5,944 nucleotides of DNA, taken from assembly GCA_035299065.1 (NCBI GenBank), contig DATGXI010000022.1, positions 1 through 5,944 on the forward strand, in the 5' to 3' direction. Below are positions 1-5,944 of the stretch, one piece after another. The notes beneath the pieces were generated by a model. The model was not told the origin of the DNA. It worked only from the letters and a program-made list of their open reading frames with translations, and searched no databases. The translations under genes were made by a program, and so were the position numbers. Numbering within the stretch: position 1 is the first letter of the stretch; each line of letters begins with the position of its first letter. This stretch comes from DASPJQ01 sp035299065. Its GTDB lineage: Bacteria > Bacteroidota > Bacteroidia > Flavobacteriales_D > UBA2798.

Positions 1-441
1 GTAAATAAAACAACGAATAACCTTGCAAATAATACCAACCAACACAACAATGGCAGCCAACACAAAGTAACTGACACAACCGACAGGTGGTACTGGAGGC
101 AGCTGAAGAATTTTACGAATGAAAACCTTTCATTTAAGGTTCAAATAGGCGCTTACCGTTACCCGAAAAACTTTAAATACGAATTTTTAAAGAAGCTGGG
201 TAAGCAGGATGAACAGGTTTTGCTGGAAGATGACATTACCCGTATAACACTTGGGAGGTTTACCACCTTGCAGGAAGCATATGAATTTAGAGACAAGGTA
301 AAGCAGGAAGGTGTAAACGATGCGTTTGTAACAGCCGTTTATAAAGGCAAAAGGTATTATTTAAAAGACCTGAAAGCCTTATTAAAAGATTTAATGCCGG
401 CTGCAACAGCTGAGATGCCGGAACTGGAAAATGATTTTTGA
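1..441 (+). CDS. C-terminal part of a SPOR-like domain envelope protein (5' end outside window)
   Basis: Reading frame 1 is open from the first base to the TGA at 439-441, giving 146 residues with no credible start, so this is the C-terminus of a longer protein. A TTG at 220 could be taken as a start, but it falls inside the domain and would cut off its first strand, so I reject it. Visible residues 1-28 are an Asn/Thr/Gln-rich, low-complexity linker. Residues 44-118 resemble the SPOR-like fold frequent in Bacteroidota envelope proteins: the opening strand FKVQIGAYRYP (45-55), then DDITRITLGRFTTLQEA (77-93), a helix with FRDKVKQEG (96-104), and the closing strand DAFVTAVYKGKR (107-118). A lysine-rich then acidic tail ends the protein. 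SPOR domains are known to bind denuded peptidoglycan; related domains in this phylum often end OmpA-like or repeat-rich envelope proteins. Location in the periplasm or outer membrane is inferred. The next gene starts 27 bases downstream in the same frame. Confidence 0.8.
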   Translation, partial: VNKTTNNLANNTNQHNNGSQHKVTDTTDRWYWRQLKNFTNENLSFKVQIGAYRYPKNFKYEFLKKLGKQDEQVLLEDDITRITLGRFTTLQEAYEFRDKVKQEGVNDAFVTAVYKGKRYYLKDLKALLKDLMPAATAEMPELENDF

Positions 442-468
442 AAACATGAATATTTTTTTAAATACACT

Positions 469-1440
469 ATGAAATATAAATTTACATCACGCGGTATATT
501 TTTACTGTTTGTTTTTTTTACATGCTCCCAAAAAACATGGTCGCAGCAAATACCATCGCCCGATGAGAATTTTCCAAACCTTGTTACGTTTGGCAACAAA
601 GCTGATAAAGCCTGGGGCGATGATGATTTTTGCCAGATATTGTTTTTTGTTGTTCCCAAAACACAAACAGGATCGGTTTACATTCGTGTGTTTGATGCCG
701 ATTGTGGCGGACAGGTTGACGAAAGCCGGGGTGGTTTTAACACAAAAACCAAATTCACTGTTCATGGAGCAGGGTGCTACAGTACCAATGAAAAAGAAGA
801 AGAAAACAAAGGTCCGGTAGGAAATTACAAAGCGGGAAATATTTTGTATTCAAAAACCATTGGCCAGGACACCGCTTATGATAACAAGTGGTATTCCTTT
901 GGGCCTATTAATCCAATTGAGGGTGATTTACGCTCTGATCTTGGGGGATATGTTTTCAAGGTAATTATACAGGGTGTTGAAGGCGATGATGGAAATTTAT
1001 ATAAGTTTTTTCTGAGCACAAAAAGCGATAAAAACCAAAAGGTAGAAGGGGGTAACGTTTTTACGTACGAGTACTCCGTAAGGCTCAATACCACTAAAAG
1101 TGTATCGCATCTATACCCTTATGTTGATATGAATACCACCGCTACCATTCAGAAGAATTTTGACCTGGATGATGATGCGTATGTAAAAATAATCAGCATG
1201 TCAAACCCCGGTGCAAAAATGGTTTCTTCGGGTGACGGTGACTGGAAAGAGAGTTCATTTCCGATAACGGAAAAGGATAAAAACTCATCGTTGGACATAC
1301 AAATAATCAAAACGGGAAAGTCGCCAAACAACAACATTGTGTTTTCAATAACAAACCAGTATGGTAAATCAATGCGATTTTACGCTGTGCCAATGGGTTC
1401 GGTACCAAAAAAAAGTATTAAGGTTGTACCAAAAAAATAA
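469..1440 (+). CDS. Secreted protein of unknown function, upstream partner of the receptor phosphatase
   Basis: This encodes 323 residues from an ATG at 469; I do not recognise a named family with certainty. Residues 1-25 look like a Sec signal peptide: Lys and Arg in the n-region, hydrophobic GIFLLFVFFT (9-18), and likely cleavage near TWS|QQ (25/26). Cys19 lies in the signal but FFTC is a poor lipobox, so a lipoprotein is unlikely. The mature part looks beta-rich. Its first half (about 35-206) contains FPNLVTFGNKADKAWGDDDF (35-54), the aspartate-rich loop FDADCGGQVDE (75-85), KWYSFGPINP (140-149) and GVEGDDGN (169-176). These acidic loops could bind calcium, which is inference. From memory, similar segments occur at the N-terminus of some Bacteroidota OmpA-family proteins, but no OmpA peptidoglycan-binding domain follows here. 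The second half (about 207-310) is a separate, unassigned region. The C-terminus repeats VPKK twice (312-315, 320-323). Cysteines 55, 79 and 103 could form a disulfide. It ends 2 bases before the receptor gene, suggesting co-translation. Confidence 0.85.
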   Translation: MKYKFTSRGIFLLFVFFTCSQKTWSQQIPSPDENFPNLVTFGNKADKAWGDDDFCQILFFVVPKTQTGSVYIRVFDADCGGQVDESRGGFNTKTKFTVHGAGCYSTNEKEEENKGPVGNYKAGNILYSKTIGQDTAYDNKWYSFGPINPIEGDLRSDLGGYVFKVIIQGVEGDDGNLYKFFLSTKSDKNQKVEGGNVFTYEYSVRLNTTKSVSHLYPYVDMNTTATIQKNFDLDDDAYVKIISMSNPGAKMVSSGDGDWKESSFPITEKDKNSSLDIQIIKTGKSPNNNIVFSITNQYGKSMRFYAVPMGSVPKKSIKVVPKK

Positions 1441-1442
1441 TT

Positions 1443-4400
1443 GTGATAAAAGTGAGGCATACGTTTTTCCCGTCTAAATATTTTCAGTGTTATTTGAAAG
1501 CAGCGTTTGCTTTTATTTTCGCAATGGTTTTTGGTTTTAATGGTTATAGCCAGCAATTCAAATTCAATCACTATACGGCCAGTAATGGTTTAACGCACCA
1601 GTATATTTATGACATTGAGCAAACCAACAGCGGTTATTTATGGCTGGGTACAAGCACAGGTGTAATACGTTTTGATGGACATGCCTTTGAACTATTTAGC
1701 ACGAAAAATGGCTTGGCAGAAGATTTTACCACGCGTTTATTTGTTTCAACTGACGGGCAAATGTGGGCGGGTCACAACCAGGGTGGAATTACCGTGTATA
1801 AAAACGGGATATTTAAAAAAGTAATTGGTTCAGCATCGGGGTTTAGTAACATTGTTGGTTTTGATGAACTGCCGGGCAACGCGGTTGTAGCAGCCGGCCA
1901 GAGCGGAAAAATATTTCTTTGGCGAAAAGAAAGTGATAATGTATACGATTTATCGGGCGATGATATGCTGGTTTCGGCTATGGCGGTTGCGGGCGATAAC
2001 TGTTTGCTCCTGGGAACCGACATGGGAATTTACCGTTACAAAATAAGAAAGTATGAGCCCAATATGGGCAGTAAAAAATTGTTGGAGTCAATTCCACAGG
2101 AAAAAATTCAATGCATTGTAAAAAGTAAACGGTCACCAAATGTGTTGTGGACGGCAACCGCTGCAGGTGAGATATACAAAATTCAGCTAAAAGGCAATGA
2201 TGAGATTGTAACGCAAAAAATAGAAACAGGCTCAAAGTTGTTTGACGGCATACAGGATATTTTTGAAGACAATGTGGGTAACCTTTGGATCTCATCGTAT
2301 GGAGGTGTTCATAAGTTGGTGCCATCAAGTGTGGAAACAGTTTTTTCACCTGAAATTTCATATGCCCAGTCAAACGGGTTACCGTCAGACCAGATAAAGT
2401 GCGTGTTCCAGGACAAGGACGACAATAAGTGGTTTGGTATGTATGGGGCGGGACTGGCTATGCTGAAAGATGAGTTTTTTACATTTTACCAGTATAAAAG
2501 CCCAAAGTTTAATAACAACGTGCAGGAAATTTTCTTTGACCAGTCAAAAAAGTATTTTGGAAGTGAGGCGGGACTGGGATGTTTTAGTTGCTTGTTTGCA
2601 AGCGATGAATTTGATTTTCCGGAAGGAAAAGGAATGGAAAAGTATTCAATTGTGGCATTGCGCAAATTCAATGGAATATTATTGGCAGGAACCAGCAAAG
2701 ACGGAGTGTTTGCGTATAATGCGGCCGAAGGAAAATGGAAAAACGTTTTCTTTTCAAAGACCGATAACCTGTTGAATTCAATAACCGACATTGAAGTAAC
2801 CGACTCAAGTGTGTGGGTAGGTACAAGAAGCGGGTTATATGAACTCAATAACTATTTTGCCGTTAAGCGATTTTTTAATACCGAAACCGGTTTAGGGCAT
2901 AACAGTATAAACGATATTTATATTGACAAGCGCGGCCGTATTTGGGCAACTTCACAAAGTAATATGGTTGCCTGTATTGATGGCAAAATGTTTGACCTCA
3001 TTGAAGTAACTGCCCCTACGCAATCATTTAACATTGTATCAATAACGCAGGATGCACAAAACCGCATATGGATGGCCACATATGGAGATGGTTTATTCAT
3101 GCAGGAAGATAAAAAATTTGTGCAGATTTCAGCAAGCCAGGGATTGGCTTCAGACTATTGTTATTTTGTTGCAGCAGGCAGAAAGAACACAATTTGGGTA
3201 GGACATAGGGGAGCTTTGTCGCTTATTCAAAGAGGCGGAAAAAAAATTACTGTTTTTTCAACACCTGATGGTATTGATCATGATTTTAACCAACGTGCAG
3301 CATTCAGGGATGCTGAAGGTAGTTTATGGTTTGGATCAACCAAAGGTATTGTCAAATTTGATCCAAAAAAATACAATGATAAGCTGGCGAAACCAAAAAT
3401 AAACATAAAAACTATTTTACTTTCCGATAAGCAGGTTGCCGTAAACAAATCACTTGAGCTGCCATATGGAAACTACAGACTTGTAATAAGTTTCATAGGT
3501 ATTAATTTCAATAACCCGCAAAAAGTAAAGTATAAATATATTTTAAAGGGATTTGACCTTGACTGGAGTGACGTAACATCCAATAACCAGGCGTATTATC
3601 CGAAGCTAAGCGATGGAGAATATGAATTTATTGTAAAAGCAAGCAACGATGACGGAGAATTTGGAAATTCAGTTGCAAGTTTTAAAATAAATGTAGCTTA
3701 TCCTTTTTGGAAACAGTGGTGGTTTCTTATTTTGTGTTTCCTGGTACTTGTAGGAATAGTTGCCCTTATTATACATTTGCGTGAGCGTGCACAGAAAAAA
3801 ATACGGCTATACCTTGAAAAGCAGCTGAAAATACGTACACACGAATTGGTTGAGCAAAAAGAACTGGTTGATCAAAAAAACAAAGACATTACGGATAGTA
3901 TCAACTACGCATATAAAATTCAGTCAGGCCTTTTGCCGTCAATTGCTGAAATTAAAAAACACCTGCCCCAATTTTTTGTGGTGTACAAACCCAGGGATAT
4001 TATTAGCGGTGATTTTTACTGGTGCCGTGTTAAGGATAATATAATAAGTATTGCCGTTGCTGACTGTACAGGGCATGGTGTGCCGGGTGCATTTTTAAGT
4101 GCAATTGGAAATTTAATTTTCAGAAAAATTGCCGAGTTTGACAATACAGCTGATCCGGCTCTTTTTATTTCGCAAGTGGATGAATATTTGATTTCACTCA
4201 TGAGTCCTGATCCAAATTCGTTAACGCATGACGGAATGGACATGGTATTGGTGATGATTGACACAAACACCGGTTCGGTTGTTTTTTCAGGAGCCAAACG
4301 CCCTGTAGTTTTGGTTAAGGCTGATGGTACAAGCAGTATTCATAAAACAAGTTTTGAGTCACTGGGAGGCGCAGTACACTCAAAAACATTTACCAATACA

Positions 4401-4634
4401 GCAATTCAACTTGAAAAGGGAGACTCAATTTACCTTTACAGTGACGGGATTGTTGACCAGTTTGGTGGTGCGGCTGGCAAAAAAATAATGACCAGGGGTT
4501 TTGTTCAGTTGCTTGAGCAAAATGCGCATTTAACGATGGATGAACAGGGTAGGTTTTTGAGCGAATATTTTGACAATTGGAAAGGCGAAAACAGCCAGGT
4601 TGATGATGTGTTGGTGATGGGCATAAGGTATTGA
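1443..4634 (+). CDS. Transmembrane receptor: 14-blade propeller, Y_Y_Y domain and SpoIIE/PP2C-type phosphatase
   Basis: Up to 1063 residues. A signal peptide (hydrophobic about 19-33, GYSQQ at 34-38) precedes 14 Reg_prop-type blades between about 54 and 641. Many carry the xLWxGTxxG pattern, for example LWLGTSTG (66-73), VWVGTRSG (457-464), IWMATYGDG (542-550) and LWFGSTKG (628-635); fourteen blades fit two seven-bladed propellers. A Y_Y_Y Ig-like domain follows (about 686-752: YKYILKGFDLDW, DGEYEFIVKASN), then a membrane helix (about 759-778), a coiled coil (780-815) and a linker DSINYAYKIQSGLLPS (818-833). The C-terminal SpoIIE/PP2C phosphatase (about 845-1063) keeps its metal-binding motifs: GDFYW (Asp857), ADCTGHG (Asp874), DGMDMV (Asp930/933), YSDGIVDQ (Asp1001) and VDDV (Asp1054/1055). 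The sensor half matches hybrid two-component sensors, but a serine/threonine phosphatase replaces the histidine kinase; no kinase, receiver or AraC domain is present. Such phosphatases usually act on anti-sigma antagonists; the substrate here is unknown. GTG at 1443 is the earliest start possible, because TAA at 1419-1421 closes the frame; TTG at 1494 would give a more compact signal peptide. Confidence 0.93.
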   Translation: MIKVRHTFFPSKYFQCYLKAAFAFIFAMVFGFNGYSQQFKFNHYTASNGLTHQYIYDIEQTNSGYLWLGTSTGVIRFDGHAFELFSTKNGLAEDFTTRLFVSTDGQMWAGHNQGGITVYKNGIFKKVIGSASGFSNIVGFDELPGNAVVAAGQSGKIFLWRKESDNVYDLSGDDMLVSAMAVAGDNCLLLGTDMGIYRYKIRKYEPNMGSKKLLESIPQEKIQCIVKSKRSPNVLWTATAAGEIYKIQLKGNDEIVTQKIETGSKLFDGIQDIFEDNVGNLWISSYGGVHKLVPSSVETVFSPEISYAQSNGLPSDQIKCVFQDKDDNKWFGMYGAGLAMLKDEFFTFYQYKSPKFNNNVQEIFFDQSKKYFGSEAGLGCFSCLFASDEFDFPEGKGMEKYSIVALRKFNGILLAGTSKDGVFAYNAAEGKWKNVFFSKTDNLLNSITDIEVTDSSVWVGTRSGLYELNNYFAVKRFFNTETGLGHNSINDIYIDKRGRIWATSQSNMVACIDGKMFDLIEVTAPTQSFNIVSITQDAQNRIWMATYGDGLFMQEDKKFVQISASQGLASDYCYFVAAGRKNTIWVGHRGALSLIQRGGKKITVFSTPDGIDHDFNQRAAFRDAEGSLWFGSTKGIVKFDPKKYNDKLAKPKINIKTILLSDKQVAVNKSLELPYGNYRLVISFIGINFNNPQKVKYKYILKGFDLDWSDVTSNNQAYYPKLSDGEYEFIVKASNDDGEFGNSVASFKINVAYPFWKQWWFLILCFLVLVGIVALIIHLRERAQKKIRLYLEKQLKIRTHELVEQKELVDQKNKDITDSINYAYKIQSGLLPSIAEIKKHLPQFFVVYKPRDIISGDFYWCRVKDNIISIAVADCTGHGVPGAFLSAIGNLIFRKIAEFDNTADPALFISQVDEYLISLMSPDPNSLTHDGMDMVLVMIDTNTGSVVFSGAKRPVVLVKADGTSSIHKTSFESLGGAVHSKTFTNTAIQLEKGDSIYLYSDGIVDQFGGAAGKKIMTRGFVQLLEQNAHLTMDEQGRFLSEYFDNWKGENSQVDDVLVMGIRY

Positions 4635-4664
4635 TAATTACTGTAAACCAGTGTTTTGTGTTGA

Positions 4665-4688
4665 TTGAGGCGGGGCTGGGGGCCTTAA
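4665..4688 (+). other. G-rich imperfect stem-loop, possible weak transcription end
   Basis: TTGAGGC (4665-4671) can pair with GCCTTAA (4682-4688) over 7 pairs including one G-T wobble, with a 10-base loop rich in G. It lies 31 bases after the receptor stop codon. No T-tract follows, so it is not a standard intrinsic terminator. The run of G4 and G5 in an otherwise AT-rich gap is what stands out. Confidence 0.3.
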
Positions 4689-4737
4689 CTGTTAAAGCAT
4701 GCTAAAACCAATGTTTTTGTTTAAAAGCGTTGAAAAC

Positions 4738-4773
4738 TTTGGCCTATGCCTTGCGTAACGAGTTGTACTTTTG
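4738..4773 (+). promoter_or_regulatory. Predicted Bacteroidota-type promoter of carA
   Basis: TACTTTTG at 4766-4773 matches the TAnnTTTG -7 consensus of the Bacteroidota primary sigma factor exactly. A TTTG at 4738-4741 could be the -33 element, but the 24-base spacer is slightly longer than the usual range of about 17-23. Transcription would then begin near 4778-4782, giving a very short leader of roughly 15-18 bases before the ATG at 4796. That leaves no room for an attenuator or riboswitch. Confidence 0.6.
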
Positions 4774-4795
4774 AGCGTCAAAAATTCAAGAATTC

Positions 4796-5923
4796 ATGAA
4801 GTATTTAACTCCCAAACCCGCAGTTTTAGTGTTACAGGATGGAACCGTTTTTCACGGGCATGCTTGCGGAGCCATTGGTACGGCAACCGGTGAAATTGCG
4901 TTTAACACGGGAATGACAGGATACCAGGAAATTTTTACTGATCCAAGTTACTATGGCCAGGTTGCTATTATGGCAACAGCGCACATAGGAAATTACGGCA
5001 CGCACCCCGAAGAAATTGAGTCGGAAACAATCAAGATTGCCGGTTTGATTTGCAAAAAATTCTCATCTTTTGCGTCACGCTACGGGAAAGACATTGTTTC
5101 ACTGCAAAAATACTTTGAACGTGACAATAAAGTTGGTATTTGCGATGTAGACACGCGCATGCTTGTGCGCACCGTGCGTCAAAAAGGTGCCATGAACTGC
5201 ATTATTTCATCAGAAAACCTGAATGTTGAAGAGTTGAAAAAACAATTGGAGAAAGTGCCCTCAATGGATGGGTTGGAACTTTCATCAAAAGTAACAACGC
5301 GCGATGCTTATTTTGCCGGTGACGAAACCAGCGATTACAAAGTGGCTTTAATTGATTTTGGTGTAAAGCGTAACATTATACGTTGTTTGACCGAACGTGG
5401 GGCGTATGTGAAAGTTTTCCCTATGGACACAACACTTGAGGAAATTGTGGATTGGGACCCGGATGGAATTTTATTGAGCAATGGGCCGGGCGATCCTTCA
5501 GTAATGGCAGGTAGTATTGATTTGGTAAAACGCATTGTTGCAACCAATATACCAGTATTTGGAATTTGCTTAGGCCACCAAATACTGGCTTTAAGCCAGG
5601 GATTAAAAACCGAAAAAATGCACAATGGCCACAGGGGAATAAACCACCCGATAAAAAACCTGGTTACAGGTAAATGCGAAATAACGAGCCAGAACCACGG
5701 ATTTGTAGTGAGTGCCCAAAGCGTTAGTGCAAATGCCGAAATTGAAGTTACACATGTGCATTTGAACGATAAAACGGTTGCAGGAATACGGTTAAAAAAC
5801 AAAAAAGTATTCTCAGTCCAGTATCACCCTGAAGCGTCACCGGGGCCGCACGATTCACGTTATTTGTTTGACCAGTTTTTAGAGAATATTAAGCAAGGGA
5901 AGAAAGACCTTATACAGGCGTAA
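4796..5923 (+). CDS. carA: Carbamoyl-phosphate synthase, small (glutamine amidotransferase) subunit
   Basis: CarA hydrolyses glutamine and channels ammonia to CarB, which makes carbamoyl phosphate for arginine and pyrimidine synthesis in the cytoplasm. The 375 residues are close to the usual length (E. coli about 382). The N-terminal CarA domain (about 5-135) shows FNTGMTGYQE (36-45), TDPSY (48-52), HIGNYG (63-68) and CDVDTRMLVR (116-125). The class I glutamine amidotransferase domain (about 183-366) shows LSNGPGDP (227-234), the nucleophile elbow FGICLGHQ with Cys258 (255-262), GHRGINHP (278-285), SQNHGF (298-303) and YHPEASPGP with His344 and Glu346 (343-351). The Cys-His-Glu triad is therefore complete and the enzyme should be active. 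The ATG at 4796 gives the normal N-terminus of the family. No Shine-Dalgarno is visible, as is usual in Bacteroidota. carB is not seen: only 21 bases follow the stop codon. The gene has its own predicted promoter and is functionally unrelated to the upstream envelope genes. Confidence 0.98.
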   Translation: MKYLTPKPAVLVLQDGTVFHGHACGAIGTATGEIAFNTGMTGYQEIFTDPSYYGQVAIMATAHIGNYGTHPEEIESETIKIAGLICKKFSSFASRYGKDIVSLQKYFERDNKVGICDVDTRMLVRTVRQKGAMNCIISSENLNVEELKKQLEKVPSMDGLELSSKVTTRDAYFAGDETSDYKVALIDFGVKRNIIRCLTERGAYVKVFPMDTTLEEIVDWDPDGILLSNGPGDPSVMAGSIDLVKRIVATNIPVFGICLGHQILALSQGLKTEKMHNGHRGINHPIKNLVTGKCEITSQNHGFVVSAQSVSANAEIEVTHVHLNDKTVAGIRLKNKKVFSVQYHPEASPGPHDSRYLFDQFLENIKQGKKDLIQA

Positions 5924-5944
5924 TTTTTTTGTTACTGCTTTACA
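5924..5944. other. Short region after carA up to the window edge
   Basis: This is 21 bases starting with seven T (5924-5930). No stem of useful length precedes the T-run (only CCT/AGG at 5908-5910 and 5916-5918), so I do not call a terminator. Nothing else can be said of it. Confidence 0.4.

Larger units (their letters stand above)
4635..4795. other. Intergenic region separating the receptor gene from carA
   Basis: This is 161 bases with no credible coding sequence. It holds, in order, a G-rich imperfect stem-loop (4665-4688), a short GCATGC palindrome (4697-4702) of no clear meaning, and the predicted carA promoter. It is the only sizeable gap in the window and probably marks the boundary between the envelope-sensing transcription unit and carA. 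Confidence 0.7.

Noticed and set aside
439..471. The SPOR-like gene and the secreted-protein gene share one frame with only the TGA at 439-441 between them, which could suggest stop read-through.
   Set aside because: The second gene starts with its own ATG and a clear signal peptide, which fits an independent protein. The nine codons between are AT-rich and look non-coding.
461..480. Cys19 of the secreted protein as a lipoprotein modification site.
   Set aside because: The four residues FFTC lack the Leu and small residues of a lipobox, and a more typical signal peptidase I site follows at TWS|QQ.
4696..4703. Palindrome AGCATGCT as a possible operator.
   Set aside because: Only 8 bases long, not extended by flanking symmetry, and about 60 bases upstream of the predicted carA start site.
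4647..4722. Loose direct repeat in the intergenic gap: ACCAGTGTTTTGTGTT (4647-4662) and ACCAATGTTTTTGTTT (4707-4722).
   Set aside because: Only 12 of 16 positions match and the segments are T-rich; no third copy and no flanking symmetry, so it is probably low-complexity coincidence.
5335..5802. Long open frames on the - strand, the longest 155 residues opposite carA, others opposite the receptor and secreted-protein genes.
   Set aside because: They overlap well-supported genes on the other strand, show no recognisable motifs, and read as antisense shadows of conserved codons.
5908..5930. Possible intrinsic terminator at the end of carA with the seven-T run.
   Set aside because: The preceding stem is only three pairs (CCT/AGG) and lies within the coding sequence, too weak to support a terminator.

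Overview
The window most likely comes from a member of the Bacteroidota. The DNA is AT-rich. Both complete envelope proteins have signal peptides ending in the Ser-Gln pattern common in that phylum, and no Shine-Dalgarno is visible at any start. A TAnnTTTG-type -7 element precedes the last gene, and a 14-blade 'two-component regulator propeller' plus Y_Y_Y sensor is present. I cannot assign a family or genus. All four genes lie on the + strand; no tRNA, rRNA, CRISPR array, insertion sequence or other mobile element is visible.

Bases 1-441 are the 3' end of a gene entering from the left. It encodes an Asn/Thr/Gln-rich linker followed by a SPOR-like domain. Bases 469-1440 encode a 323-residue secreted protein of unknown function. 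Only 2 bases later, at 1443-4634, comes a large membrane receptor of up to 1063 residues. It has a signal peptide, 14 propeller blades, a Y_Y_Y domain, one membrane helix, a coiled coil and a cytoplasmic SpoIIE/PP2C-type serine/threonine phosphatase with its metal-binding aspartates intact. The three genes are closely spaced and show no internal promoter, so they are probably one transcription unit. The simplest inference is an envelope-sensing module: a periplasmic signal is read by the propellers and passed through the membrane as a change in phosphatase activity, perhaps acting on a partner-switching (anti-sigma antagonist) protein encoded elsewhere. The secreted protein is a plausible but unproven partner.

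Bases 4635-4795 are a 161-base intergenic gap with a G-rich imperfect stem-loop and a good Bacteroidota-type promoter. Bases 4796-5923 encode carA, the glutaminase subunit of carbamoyl-phosphate synthase, a housekeeping gene with a complete Cys-His-Glu triad that appears to be transcribed separately. carB is not in the window; only 21 bases follow carA.

Nothing here is clearly a new system. The points most worth a second look are the secreted-protein/receptor-phosphatase pair and the in-phase A_AAA_AAA heptamer directly before the stop between them, from which a -1 shift would fuse the two reading frames.
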